A stretch of 64,000 bases of DNA from assembly GCA_963757065.1 (NCBI GenBank), contig CAVWQC010000001.1, positions 1 through 64,000 of the forward strand. The letters run 5' to 3'. Position 1 is the stretch's first letter, and each line of letters opens with the position of its first letter. The notes beneath the pieces are model-generated. The model was not told where the DNA came from. It saw nothing but the letters and a program-made list of their open reading frames with translations, and did not search any database. Made by a program: the position numbers and the translations under genes. Source of the stretch: PNON01 sp963757065. GTDB taxonomy: Bacteria; Chloroflexota; Anaerolineae; Anaerolineales; Anaerolineaceae. Below are positions 51,829 to 60,862 of the stretch, piece by piece.

Positions 51829-52506
51829 ATGAACGCAGCTGAAATTTGGACAAGTCTTACCCTCGGATTGCTTGCAACCACCAGCCCTTGTGTGCTGCCG
51901 CTTTACCCGGGGTTTTTAGCGTATCTCAGCGCACAATCCAGTGAAGACAAACCACATACCAGGTATTTACTCGGCTTTTTTGTTCTGGCAGGAGTACTCT
52001 CCATGATGCTGCTGCTTGGCGGGATCATTGCCCTGCTATCTGTATCCATAGGGGAAGCATTATCGGTTGTGATCCCGATTTCAGACCTTTTGATCCTGGT
52101 CCTGGGTATTTTGCTCCTTCTGGATCGCAATCCTTTTAAGAAACTACCTCAGATGCAGGTGCCGATCCTCAAGAACGCTTATGGCCGTGCTTTCGTCTAC
52201 GGCTTGATGTATGGACCAATCTCCCTACCCTGTTCCGGACCTTTGCTAGTGAGCATCTTTGCGGTCTCCCTCAACAGCACAGAAATGTTCAGCCGCCTGG
52301 CAACATTCCTGTGGTTCGGATTGGGATTCGGCATTCCGCTCCTCGGGTTATCATTTCTGGCTGGAGCAACAGCCCGCCATATCACCAGCTGGCTGGCGAA
52401 GCACTCCAGGATGATCAATGCCATTGGCGGGATTTTATTAATTGGTATAGCCATTTACGACATCATCCAAAACTTGGAAATGTTCAAGAGATTTTTAGGT
52501 TTGTAA
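51829..52506 (+). CDS. ccdA: CcdA-type thiol-disulfide transmembrane electron carrier
   Basis: 225 residues with six transmembrane helices. The two conserved membrane cysteines are in TTSPCVLPLYPGF (about 24) and GPISLPCSGPLL (about 132). CcdA/DsbD-beta proteins move electrons from cytosolic thioredoxin across the membrane to external thioredoxin-like proteins. Its partner is probably the TlpA-like lipoprotein just upstream, and perhaps the UxxC lipoprotein. Confidence 0.93.
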   Translation: MNAAEIWTSLTLGLLATTSPCVLPLYPGFLAYLSAQSSEDKPHTRYLLGFFVLAGVLSMMLLLGGIIALLSVSIGEALSVVIPISDLLILVLGILLLLDRNPFKKLPQMQVPILKNAYGRAFVYGLMYGPISLPCSGPLLVSIFAVSLNSTEMFSRLATFLWFGLGFGIPLLGLSFLAGATARHITSWLAKHSRMINAIGGILLIGIAIYDIIQNLEMFKRFLGL

Positions 52507-52560
52507 TATTTCATCCAATTGCATGTGGTTTCAAAGGTTTTAGGTTGTTTTTAATTTTGA

Positions 52561-52588
52561 TTGACTTTTCGTCCAATACCGTTATAAT
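52561..52588 (+). promoter_or_regulatory. Promoter of the T-box/serS transcript
   Basis: TTGACT (52561-52566), 16-bp spacer, perfect TATAAT (52583-52588). Start expected near 52595, directly before the T-box leader. Confidence 0.8.
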
Positions 52589-52599
52589 CTCAAATATCA

Positions 52600-52855
52600 A
52601 CCTGACCTGAAAACTGGGTTTTGGCTTCATAAACAGAGAGTCTGCGGTTGGTGCAAGCAGACGATAGGTCAAAATCCTTCCACTTCAGTGCCCAACCCGG
52701 GCAGGTTCCCCCGCAGGGATGCGTATTCCACGTTATCGTAAAGGGGACGGATTCGACCGTTACAGCGATCAAAGGTCCTGCTTTTAGCGGGATGAAAGCA
52801 GGTGGCACCACGAGCAGCCCCCTCGTCCTGCATGATGAGAGGGCTTTATTTATTC
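52600..52855 (+). ncRNA. T-box leader controlling serS
   Basis: Leader of about 270 nt upstream of serS. It shows the stem I segments AGAGAG and GGTTGGTGCAAG (52634-52665) and a hairpin CCTGCTTT / AAAGCAGG. The conserved T-box GGTGGCACCACGAG follows (52801-52814), then a terminator hairpin (AGCCC...GGGCT, 52816-52845) with TTATTTATT. T-box RNAs bind uncharged tRNA and let transcription pass into an aminoacyl-tRNA synthetase gene. A likely specifier is TCC followed by A near 52677, a Ser codon, matching the downstream gene; this assignment is by eye. Confidence 0.88.
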
Positions 52856-52871
52856 ATTTTTTGGAGGTGCT

Positions 52872-54145
52872 ATGCTAGACATCAATCTCATTCGTGAAAA
52901 ACCTGAAATTGTCAGAGAAGCGCTGGTCAAGCGTCAGATGGACCCAGCCCCGGTGGATGCCATTTTGGGAATCGATTCACGCAGGCGGGCTGTTCAGGCT
53001 GAAGTGGAAACACTCAAAGCCCAACGAAATACGGTTTCCAAAGAGATCAGCCAGATGAAAGACCAGGCCGCACGGCAGGGAAAGATCAACTCGATGCGCT
53101 TACTGGGTGACCAGATCTCCCAATTGGATGAACAATTCAAACAATTGGATGAGGAATTATTGGCGATCATCCACACGATTCCGAATATCCCGGATGCAGC
53201 CGTTCCACTGGGAAAAGACGACCATGATAATCCGGTCATCAAGACGTGGGGAGAGCCAAAGAAATTTGAGTTTACTCCCAAAGCTCACTGGGATCTGGGT
53301 CCCGAACTGGGAATCATCAATTTTGAGCAGGGTATCAAGCTCACCGGATCGACGGTTTTATGTGCTGAACGGCGCAGGTGCCCGGCTGCAGCGCGCTCTC
53401 ATTGCCTGGATGCTGGATCTGCATATACGCCAGGGTTACACTGAAAAATATACACCCTTCATGGTGAAAAGTGATGTACTTTTTGCCTCAGGGCAGTTGC
53501 CAAAATTCCGGGACAATTTGTATCATGACGCTGAAGAAGACTTCTGGATGGTTCCCACGGCTGAGGTACCACTCACCGGTATCCATATGGGTGATTTCCT
53601 GGAGGAATTCTGTTCTACCTTTAAATTACACTGCATATACTCCCTGCTTCCGACGGGAAAAAATGAGCGCCGGTCGGGATGTTCGCGGAATAAAACGCGG
53701 TCACCAGTTCGACAAAGTGGAGATGTATAAATACTGCAAACCGGAAGAATCCATGCAAGAGCTGCAAAAAATGATCGATGATGCAGGCCAAACCTGTGCG
53801 GAGTTGGGGTTGACCTATCGCATGATCCAGCAATGCACCGGCGACCTGGGGTTTAATGGCCTCATCGCTTACGATCTCGAAGTTTGGGCTCCCGGTTGCG
53901 GGGAGTGGCTTGAAGTATCCTCCATTTCCAATGTAGGTGACTTCCAGGCCAGGCGGGCAAATATCAAATACCGCCCAGCGGATGGCAGCAAACCCCGCTT
54001 CGTCCATACCCTGAATGGCTCCGGGCTTGGACTCCCTCGAACCCTGATTGCTGTAATGGAAACGTATCAGCAGGCAGATGGATCCATACTGATTCCTGAG
54101 GTGCTCAAACCCTGGATGGGTGGTATAGACCGGATTGGCGGATAA
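52872..54145 (+). CDS. serS: Seryl-tRNA synthetase, two frameshifts
   Basis: SerRS read in three frames. Frame 1 (52872 to about 53350): LDINLIREKPEIVREALVKR and the long coiled-coil arm. Frame 2 (about 53353-53612): RFYVLNGAGARLQRALIAWML, TAEVPLTGIH. Frame 3 (about 53616-54143): AYTPCFRREKMSAGRDVRGIKRGHQFDKVEM (motif 2) and SGLGLPRTLIAVMETYQ (motif 3). Removing one A near 53352 and one T near 53612-53616 gives a smooth protein of 423 residues, normal length. SerRS is essential, so unless a second copy exists these indels are almost certainly sequence errors. Its TAA overlaps the next start (TAATG). Confidence 0.93.
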
Positions 54146-54651
54146 TGGAACAATTTGCCCTGGCTCAAGTGCTGCTGATCGGGCTGGTTTTTTCTGCCAT
54201 GCTGGTTGGCTTGATCGGGTTGATCATTCCGATCTATCCCGGCCTGACGATTATCTGGATCGCTGCATTGATCTATGCCATCATTGATGGATTTGGCTGG
54301 CCTGCCTGGTTATACTTTTCATTCATCAGCATCTTCACGGTGATCGGTAACCTGGCGGATAACTATTTTATCGGTGCCAAAGCAAGGAAGACTGGCGCAA
54401 GCTGGCTGGCAATCGGCGTGGGATATGTCGCCGGTATCGTTGGGACGTTTATCATTCCGTTGATTGGCGGGTTGCTCTTCTCCATCCTCGGTGTTCTGGT
54501 CGTGGAGATGATCCGAAAAAAGGATTGGAAGATCGCCTGGGTGACCACAAAAGAGATGGCATTGGGCTTTGGATGGTCTGTTGTTGTCCGCATCGGGATA
54601 GGTGCTATAATGATTTCGATATGGTTGGTTTGGGCATTTACTAATCGTTAA
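54145..54651 (+). CDS. DUF456 family membrane protein
   Basis: 168 residues with four to five hydrophobic segments and the Gly-rich DUF456 pattern (LIGLIIPIYPGLTIIWIAALIYAI, GYVAGIVGTFIIPLIGGLLFSILGVLVVEM). Function unknown for the family. Overlaps the serS stop by one base, so co-translated with it. Confidence 0.85.
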   Translation: MEQFALAQVLLIGLVFSAMLVGLIGLIIPIYPGLTIIWIAALIYAIIDGFGWPAWLYFSFISIFTVIGNLADNYFIGAKARKTGASWLAIGVGYVAGIVGTFIIPLIGGLLFSILGVLVVEMIRKKDWKIAWVTTKEMALGFGWSVVVRIGIGAIMISIWLVWAFTNR

Positions 54652-54661
54652 GGAGGAAACA

Positions 54662-55003
54662 ATGGAAGGATTTTTCACGGGAGCATCACAAATTTTAAAT
54701 CTTTTAGGAGTATTGCTCAGGTTCGTCGGAGTGGTGGTTTTCGGTGTTGCTCTGGGTTGGTTGACCTTAACAGCCTTTAAAAGGGAGACACTCTGGTATT
54801 ATCAGGCAGTAGTCCTGGTAGTTTTCTTTGGCTTTTTCGCAGCAGTTTTCTGGAAATCAGACCCGGGTGTCCTGGGTGGATTAACCCTTGGGACCGGTCT
54901 GGCACTTTTACTCTGGGGAATGAGACAACCCAGAGCCAAAGTGGAGACTCCGGGTGAGGTTGCACCTCCCCAGGAAGTAAAGAAAACACGTAAAGTAGCG
55001 TAA
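54662..55003 (+). CDS. Small membrane protein, unknown
   Basis: 113 residues with three hydrophobic segments (about 14-38, 50-65, 72-88) and a charged C-terminal tail (KVETPGEVAPPQEVKKTRK). Ribosome site AAGGAGG just upstream. No family recognised; likely in the serS operon. Confidence 0.75.
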   Translation: MEGFFTGASQILNLLGVLLRFVGVVVFGVALGWLTLTAFKRETLWYYQAVVLVVFFGFFAAVFWKSDPGVLGGLTLGTGLALLLWGMRQPRAKVETPGEVAPPQEVKKTRKVA

Positions 55004-55008
55004 AAGCA

Positions 55009-55040
55009 AAAGTCCTGGTTCATAAACCAGGACTTTTATA
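55009..55040. terminator. Bidirectional terminator
   Basis: AAAGTCCTGGTT-cata-AACCAGGACTTT: perfect 12-bp stem with A/T flanks on both sides. Sits between the convergent small membrane gene and ferritin, and can serve both. Confidence 0.88.
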
Positions 55041-55056
55041 TTTCCAAATTATCAGA

Positions 55057-55539
55057 TTATTCGTGGGCGAGATAAGCTTCCAGCATGATCAGATTCTTCT
55101 CGCCGGCTTGTTTGATCACCCGTAAAAGGTTATCCATGTGGCTGACCTCTTCCAATTGCTCAGAGACAAACCAGCCCAGGAACTCGCGTCCGAGGTGATC
55201 ATTCTGTTTGATCGCCAGGTCCATTAATGCATTGATGCGGCGAGTCACTTCCCATTCCCAATCCAGTGCATACTGCACGGCTTCCTCAGCTGTCGCAAAG
55301 GAAAACTTACCGGCCGGGATGGCAGGAATTTTTAATTCTCCACCTGTTTCATAGATATATTTAACGAATTTCTTTCCGTGTTCACGTTCTTCATCGGATT
55401 GTTTTACGAACATTTTTGAAACACCTTTAAGTGCCCGTGATTCAAAAAAAGCTGCAATCTGTAAATACTGGTGTGAAGCTTCAAATTCATGACCGATCTG
55501 TTCATTTATTGCTGCATTTAACTCTTTGCTGATTAACAT
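55057..55539 (-). CDS. ftn: Ferritin
   Basis: 160 residues from ATG 55539 (GGGAGA upstream); the frame extends further but without conservation. Four-helix iron-storage family: ISKELNAAINEQIGHEFEASHQYLQIAAFFE with ferroxidase Glu residues, SDEEREHGKKFVKYI, and FVSEQLEEVSHMDNLLRVI. Oxidises Fe(II) and stores it as ferric mineral in a 24-mer. Non-heme type; no Met heme ligand is obvious. Confidence 0.92.
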   Translation of the reverse strand: MLISKELNAAINEQIGHEFEASHQYLQIAAFFESRALKGVSKMFVKQSDEEREHGKKFVKYIYETGGELKIPAIPAGKFSFATAEEAVQYALDWEWEVTRRINALMDLAIKQNDHLGREFLGWFVSEQLEEVSHMDNLLRVIKQAGEKNLIMLEAYLAHE

Positions 55540-55700
55540 TTGTTTCTCCCTTTCTCTAAATAAATCATTTTCTTCCTTAATTATAGCATTCCACCCTTCA
55601 ATCATTCATCATTAAGTCATACATTGCTTATACACATTTAAATTCCTCCCATTTTTGATGATATATTTAAGCTGAAATCCATTATCCATCGGAGTTATTC

Positions 55701-56409
55701 ATGACCTGTCCTGAAATGAAGATTGTGGAAAATCCTGCAAATTCCAGTGATTTTTCCTGCTTTACTCTGCTCGAAAAATTTCCAAAGAAAATATTAAACG
55801 ATCAATTTGAATATGCCTGGAAAATGCGTGAATTGTCTCCCGGTCAACATTTTTCCGCATTCCTTACCTCTTGGGATTTGCTGGCAAGCACCGCAGAAAT
55901 AACGACCGGGATTCAAAATATTTCGGATTGGTATGGAGTTATTCGGGCAGATAAAACCTGGGCCGATAAATTCAATCATGTGATGGAAAATCCGAAGTCA
56001 TTGATGCGGATGTACACAAAACGCTTTGCAGAATCCTGGCCGATTTTTGATGCAGCAGAACTGGAACAAAAAGGATTATTACAGGCTGATTATGCATCCC
56101 GCGAAGAAGTCATTTCGACCTATCGCTCAAAAGTTATTGAAAGCTATTCACCGGAATGTTGGCTTCGACATGTGGATGAAGGTACGCTTCCTCTTCCGGA
56201 TTGGGAGCATACTCTTTCGGCCTGGTTTCAAATTCGTAAAAATTTTTTTCAAGGATCCACACTGGCAAAACACAGAGAATAGCGAGAGGATCGTTTCCAA
56301 CGCATTCTTGTCATTGATTTATTTCTTCAAGGAAGGCAAGCTCTACTTTGAGAATCCAAGTTTAAAACCGGATATCTTCGACCGGACCCAGGTACTTTCA
56401 AGCCTATGA
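55701..56409 (+). CDS. Unknown protein, one frameshift
   Basis: The frame from 55701 reads MTCPEMKIVENPANSSDFSC to 56282; another frame continues it, joining at a run of seven T (56243-56249). With six T the join reads QIRKNFFKDPHWQNTENSERIVSNAFLSLIYFFKEGKL and ends at 56409, 235 residues in all. The protein is soluble and largely helical, with an N-terminal cluster of Cys and many aromatic residues. The stop overlaps the alkyltransferase-like start (ATGA), which supports the repaired reading. No family recognised. Confidence 0.7.
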
Positions 56410-56729
56410 CAGATCAGATGGAACTTAAACCGATCTATACACGGATTTTGGATATGGTGCGTCAAATACCATATGGCAAGGTTTGTAATTATGGGGAAAT
56501 CGCAATACTGACCGGTGGATGTACAGCTAGGATGGTGGGATATGCACTATCCTCTCTGCCAAAAGATTCAGATGTTCCCTGGCAGCGGGTCATTAATGTC
56601 AAAGGGAAGATCAGCCCGCATGGTTATGGTATTGGTTCAAATGTACAGCGGATCCTGCTGGAAGAAGAAGGGGTAATATTCAGCCCGGATGGCGTGATCG
56701 ACTTTGAACGCTTCGGATGGCCTGGATAA
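56406..56729 (+). CDS. Alkyltransferase-like (ATL) DNA-repair protein
   Basis: 107 residues of the MGMT DNA-binding domain: IYTRILDMVRQIPYGKVCNYGEIAILTGG (wing), ARMVGYALSSLPKDSDVPWQRVINVKGKIS. The alkyl-acceptor Cys of PCHR is Trp here (PWQR), the hallmark of ATL proteins, which bind O6-alkylguanine and hand lesions to nucleotide-excision repair instead of dealkylating. Start overlaps the previous stop. Confidence 0.92.
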   Translation: MTDQMELKPIYTRILDMVRQIPYGKVCNYGEIAILTGGCTARMVGYALSSLPKDSDVPWQRVINVKGKISPHGYGIGSNVQRILLEEEGVIFSPDGVIDFERFGWPG

Positions 56730-56800
56730 AACGGGCTGCCAGAACCTATGGATATAATTTCAATTTAAATCAACCGACTGCTATAGTCATTTGAATACGA

Positions 56801-57247
56801 TCAGGGACCACCCAGTTGGTCAGCGATTCCAGCGATCCGTTTGTCGCGGGTTTCCTGTGTCTTCGCATCCATCACCTGACGGACAAATTCTTTTCGTTTG
56901 GAATAAGACAAGGATTCGAACAATTCAAATGCCCCGGATTTTTTCGTAAGTGCCATTTGTAGATCAGTAGGAATTTCCACGATCCGAGGTTCCGTATCCA
57001 GTTCAAGCGTAACTTCCACCTGGTCGCCTCCCCGAACACCCGCTGCTTCCCGGTTTTCCGCACTCAACGGCAGCATAAATTCACCTGAATAAGGCATCAC
57101 CGAGTTACGAAATGTATATCCATTGATGCTTGCTTTGACCAATGGTTTCTTTCCTCCAGCCAGAGTATCTACAATTTCGACCGGTACTGGAATACCGGTA
57201 GCTGTCTTGCCTTCGCCTCTGATTACTCCTTTGAATGTGACTTTCAT
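56801..57247 (-). CDS. YdeI/OmpD-associated-like protein (DUF1905)
   Basis: 148 residues from the ATG at 57247 (GGTAGGA upstream). N-terminal DUF1905 beta domain (VTFKGVIRGEGKTATGIPVPVEI ... GGDQVEVTLELDTEPR) and C-terminal OmdA-type helices (FELFESLSYSKRKEFVRQVMDAKTQETRDKRIAGIADQL). Biochemical role unclear. Last gene of a five-gene minus-strand cluster. Confidence 0.82.
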   Translation of the reverse strand: MKVTFKGVIRGEGKTATGIPVPVEIVDTLAGGKKPLVKASINGYTFRNSVMPYSGEFMLPLSAENREAAGVRGGDQVEVTLELDTEPRIVEIPTDLQMALTKKSGAFELFESLSYSKRKEFVRQVMDAKTQETRDKRIAGIADQLGGP

Positions 57248-57257
57248 TCCTACCACC

Positions 57258-57506
57258 TCATCGACTTTTCTTAAAAGATAACCCCTTATCATGAAGAGCA
57301 TGAGTCAGAAGTTTGAGCGCATTCGGACCAATGCCATGCAGGTTTTTGATTTCTTCCTCGCTGACGAGTGCTAATTGCTCCAATCGAGAATATCCTGCAT
57401 CAGCCAAAGCTCTCCTTGCCGGTGCGGCCAGTTTTATTGGGAAAACACTACTGGATTGATTTGCCTCTTCCCGATTTTGCTTAACTTTATCAGTTTTCAT
57501 ATCCAT
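57258..57506 (-). CDS. Small helix-hairpin-helix protein
   Basis: 82 residues. The last 60 (LAAPARRALADAGYSRLEQLALVSEEEIKNLHGIGPNALKLLTHAL) form a helix-hairpin-helix domain with the HGIGPNALK hairpin, related to the RNA polymerase alpha C-terminal domain fold. Likely a DNA-binding or adaptor protein. Ends 10 bases before the DUF1905 gene. Confidence 0.8.
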   Translation of the reverse strand: MDMKTDKVKQNREEANQSSSVFPIKLAAPARRALADAGYSRLEQLALVSEEEIKNLHGIGPNALKLLTHALHDKGLSFKKSR

Positions 57507-57516
57507 CTGGATATTC

Positions 57517-57999
57517 CTAGTTCTTCATTTTGGCTTTAGTTACCAGGTCTGCCAGTCGAGCCATGGATTCAGCAGTACCTTCCTCCATTCCATTGCTTAA
57601 CATGACATCACGATCTTCTGATGATTGAAAAACCATCTGGTCCGTCATCTTGGTTATCCCGGCCCAATCTTCAAAAGTCACAGTTTCCATTAGAACATGA
57701 CCAGGCATTCCTTCATATTCAAATGTGTAAACTAATTTTGCCGGTTCAACAACTACGTGATATACACCATGAAAGGCATATTTTTTTCCATCAGGGTCAT
57801 GTTGGACGATACGCCAGGAACCTCCAGGCCGCACTTCCATCTTTTCCACTTGACTGGTCAGGTAACTCGGTCCCCACCAATCCGGAATCAATTTTGGATC
57901 AATAAACACTTTATATACCACCTCCCGCGGCGCTTCGAATATATAAGCACCATATATATCCTGCTTACACGGTTTGGTGAAAAGATTTCCGTTGGGCAA
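57517..57999 (-). CDS. SRPBCC/AHSA1 family protein A
   Basis: 160 residues with the START-like pattern FEAPREVVYKVFIDPKLIPDWWGP and closing TDQMVFQSSEDRDVMLSNGMEEGTAESMARLADLV. A hydrophobic ligand-binding fold; specific ligand unknown. Paralogous to the next gene upstream. Confidence 0.88.
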   Translation of the reverse strand: MPNGNLFTKPCKQDIYGAYIFEAPREVVYKVFIDPKLIPDWWGPSYLTSQVEKMEVRPGGSWRIVQHDPDGKKYAFHGVYHVVVEPAKLVYTFEYEGMPGHVLMETVTFEDWAGITKMTDQMVFQSSEDRDVMLSNGMEEGTAESMARLADLVTKAKMKN

Positions 58000-58004
58000 A
58001 GTAA

Positions 58005-58508
58005 TTATTCCCTTGATAACAATTCTTCTAATTTGTCGAACGATTCATTCCAGCTGGCTGCTATTAATTCCATCATTTCGCCTACTGGGAGGCCGGAATG
58101 AATCAACGTAAATTTAGTCTTCCCTGCGAGATCCTCAAATGTAAGGGTCAATAATAACTCCATCGGCCACTCTTCCTCCATCCCGTAGTATGACCCTGGA
58201 ACAGTATTGCCCTGTGGATCGGCGAAGGAATCGGTGACAACGATCCGACTGGGTCTTACAATTTGCTTAAAAATACCCTTCCCCCAGGTATCCTGACCTT
58301 CAGGTGATCTCATACAATAAAGCAGCTGTCCACCTACTCGAAAGTCGATTTTTACCACAGGCGTTGTATACGTTTTCGATCCCCACCATTGAGCAAGCAT
58401 CTTGGGATCTGACCAGGCTTGAAATAATTTTTCGGGTGTTGCATCAAAGACCCGACTTACTATTAAATCTTGCTTTTTCTCTTCAAAACCAAGAGGTTTT
58501 GTAGTCAT
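58005..58508 (-). CDS. SRPBCC/AHSA1 family protein B
   Basis: 167 residues: RVFDATPEKLFQAWSDPKMLAQWWGSKTYTTPVVKIDFRVGG and ending in a helix (MMELIAASWNESFDKLEELLS). Same fold as protein A and adjacent to it, five bases apart; a tandem paralogue pair. Confidence 0.88.
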   Translation of the reverse strand: MTTKPLGFEEKKQDLIVSRVFDATPEKLFQAWSDPKMLAQWWGSKTYTTPVVKIDFRVGGQLLYCMRSPEGQDTWGKGIFKQIVRPSRIVVTDSFADPQGNTVPGSYYGMEEEWPMELLLTLTFEDLAGKTKFTLIHSGLPVGEMMELIAASWNESFDKLEELLSRE

Positions 58509-58511
58509 TTT

Positions 58512-59075
58512 CTACTCCTTTCTGAGTGGTTGATAATAAAGCAGAACATTCCCAGAGATAAACACCCTGGTTTTAATCAATTTCAATTGAATCCTCTCAT
58601 TTAGATTTTTGAACATCGAATTTCCCTTGCCAAGGACAATTGGACTTATGATCAATCGATACTCATCGATCAGATCATGCTGCGCGAGGAATGAAGCGAG
58701 CTCACCGCTGCCAAAAACAAACATATCTTTTCCGGGGAGTTCTTTCAACCTGGCGACAGCTTCAACTGCGTCTCCCTTTACCAGGGTGGTATTTTGCCAA
58801 TTTGCACTTTTCAGGGATTTAGAGAATACAAATTTGGGAATCTGATTCATCAGACCCGCCACGTTCGGATCATCTCGTAACCCATCAGGTGTCGGCCAAT
58901 AACTTGCCATTAACTGATATGTGACCCGTCCAAATAGAAGTGTATCTGCCGTTTTGAGCTGCTCAATGGAAAAGTTATTAAATTCTCCATCCACATTATG
59001 CCAGTTAATATCACGGTTAAGTCCTTCAAAATATCCATCCACAGAAAGCATATTGAATACTATAACTTTACGCAA
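58512..59075 (-). CDS. Dihydrofolate reductase-like (RibD C-terminal) protein
   Basis: 187 residues from TTG 59075 with AAAGGAG five bases upstream; the frame upstream of it is not conserved. Pattern: KVIVFNMLSVDGYFEG (about 3-18), DTLLFGRVTYQLMASYWPT, FVFGSGELASFLAQHDLIDEYRLIISPIVLGKG. Members are NADPH-dependent reductases of unknown substrate. First gene of the minus-strand cluster 59075-56801. Confidence 0.85.
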   Translation of the reverse strand: MRKVIVFNMLSVDGYFEGLNRDINWHNVDGEFNNFSIEQLKTADTLLFGRVTYQLMASYWPTPDGLRDDPNVAGLMNQIPKFVFSKSLKSANWQNTTLVKGDAVEAVARLKELPGKDMFVFGSGELASFLAQHDLIDEYRLIISPIVLGKGNSMFKNLNERIQLKLIKTRVFISGNVLLYYQPLRKE

Positions 59076-59191
59076 AGCAGACTCCTTTCGACCAATCACC
59101 GTCAGATATCCCGGTGAAACTAGGATATCAGAGGCAAGGGCTAAAATAAACAGGTTGTACACGGTTACTGGTGAACAAATTCCTCCGGAGT

Positions 59192-59224
59192 AGAAAAATC
59201 CTACAGGTCAAATAACCTGTAGGA
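59192..59224 (-). terminator. Terminator of the PP2C phosphatase gene
   Basis: 10-bp stem TCCTACAGGT / ACCTGTAGGA with a 6-base loop; on the minus strand it is followed by TTTTTCT. Confidence 0.85.
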
Positions 59225-59265
59225 ATATTATTTATTAGTCACGTTTACGAGTGAGTTAGGAATAC

Positions 59266-60651
59266 TTATTCCCGTTTGATCACCACTGCGGTGAAATCGT
59301 CCTGATGCAGATGCTCATCGCTGTGTGATTCCACCTCTTGCCACAGCTTATTACATATCTCCCCGGCTGATGCTTTTCTGAACCGTGCAAACTCCGCCCG
59401 CACACGTTCCAGACCAAACTCCTGCCCTTTGGAATCCATGGCTTCCACCAGGCCATCACTAAACAGTAATGCCAACCCGCCATGTGGAAGCAGGATTTCC
59501 TGTTGATCGATCTTCACGTCCGGAAAGATCCCCAGGGGCTGTCCCTCTTGCATTGGGATATCAAGGCATTTCCCGGAGGCATCCATCACGATCGGTAGAG
59601 GATGCCCGGCACGGGCATACCGCATATGACCAGTACGGAAATTAAGAACACAATAAATTACGGTGACAAACATGCCTGAAGCATTCATTGTGAGCAATGA
59701 GCGATTAACATTTTGAAGGACTTGTTCCGGGTTATTCTCTCGCCGTGTTTCCGAACGTATCAGGCTGAAAGTTAAGGCCATGAATAAAGCAGCCGGTAAA
59801 CCTTTATCCGTCACATCACCGATCACAATACATAAACTATCCCGTCCGATGGGGATAAAATCATAAAAATCTCCGCTCACCGTCCTGGCTGGAACGATGA
59901 GAGACCCGAATTCATATCCTTTTCGGCTCGGCAAATCAACTGGCAGGATGCTTTGCTGGGTCTGGCGGGCGATCTCCATCTCCCCTTCGAGCAATTTTAA
60001 TAATCGTTGGCTCTCTTTCATCAGGCGGGCATTTTCAAGTGACAGCGACATACTGCTAGTCAGTGTAGCGAGCAGATTGATATCAGATTGCGTGAAGGCA
60101 TTCTCCTTATCCAGGTTCTGCAGGCTGACAATTCCCTTCACCTCATCGCCAACCAGCATGGGAACCCCCATCCAGGTCATTGGCATCTGCGTCCCGGGAA
60201 CAACATGCATTTTCTCTGTTGAGATCAACTCCAGGATTTCGCTGTAGTTGATCATATAAGGCTTACCGGTGCGGACGATCCTTGCCCGGGAAGTATCCAC
60301 AGGAGACCATTCGGTCAGGTGCAAGTGGACGCCTTTCTCCACCGCGTAATGGTGGAAAATTTTCCGGGTCTGAGGATCATACTGCGAGATCATGACGATC
60401 TGTGCATTAAATGTATCCCGTAGTTTATCTCCGACCAGGTTGTAGATGTCAGGCATCTCCATCCGGGAAGATAGACCCTCCTGCACACTGTTGAGCAGAT
60501 TGATCTCAGCGTGGTGTTGTTCGAAGCTGCGTGAATAATAACGGGCAGCTTCTTCCCAATCACCGCGTTGTTCAGCTTCTGCGGCCCTGGCATGAAAGTC
60601 TTCTGTATTATGTATTTCAGAATTCTTCGTAAATGATCGACCCCGTTTCAT
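59266..60651 (-). CDS. GAF-PP2C (SpoIIE/RsbU-type) serine phosphatase
   Basis: 461 residues. N-terminal helical, TPR-like part (AAEAEQRGDWEEAARYYSRSF), a GAF domain (about 50-210), a linker coil (ARLMKESQRLLKLLEGEMEIARQTQQSILP), then PP2C: ARTVSGDFYDFIPIGRDSLCIVIGDVTDKGLPAALFMA with metal-binding Asp residues, and SDGLVEAMDSKGQEFG, HQDDFTAVVIK. Typically dephosphorylates anti-sigma antagonist proteins in partner-switching stress pathways. No anti-sigma or antagonist gene is adjacent. Confidence 0.92.
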   Translation of the reverse strand: MKRGRSFTKNSEIHNTEDFHARAAEAEQRGDWEEAARYYSRSFEQHHAEINLLNSVQEGLSSRMEMPDIYNLVGDKLRDTFNAQIVMISQYDPQTRKIFHHYAVEKGVHLHLTEWSPVDTSRARIVRTGKPYMINYSEILELISTEKMHVVPGTQMPMTWMGVPMLVGDEVKGIVSLQNLDKENAFTQSDINLLATLTSSMSLSLENARLMKESQRLLKLLEGEMEIARQTQQSILPVDLPSRKGYEFGSLIVPARTVSGDFYDFIPIGRDSLCIVIGDVTDKGLPAALFMALTFSLIRSETRRENNPEQVLQNVNRSLLTMNASGMFVTVIYCVLNFRTGHMRYARAGHPLPIVMDASGKCLDIPMQEGQPLGIFPDVKIDQQEILLPHGGLALLFSDGLVEAMDSKGQEFGLERVRAEFARFRKASAGEICNKLWQEVESHSDEHLHQDDFTAVVIKRE

Positions 60652-60862
60652 ATTCTTCCCATAAAGTAGGCTCAGAATCCAAATATTATTATTTTTCGAT
60701 AATCACATATCATTATATATAGAAATTGTGAATAAAAACCAGCACCCTTAATATTAATATGGGAAGTAATGAAAGACATTAGGTTACACATCCCCTCGTA
60801 ATATCATCACCTTATCGTGCTAGAATATGATTAATACTAATAGTGGAAAGGAGACAGGTCCC

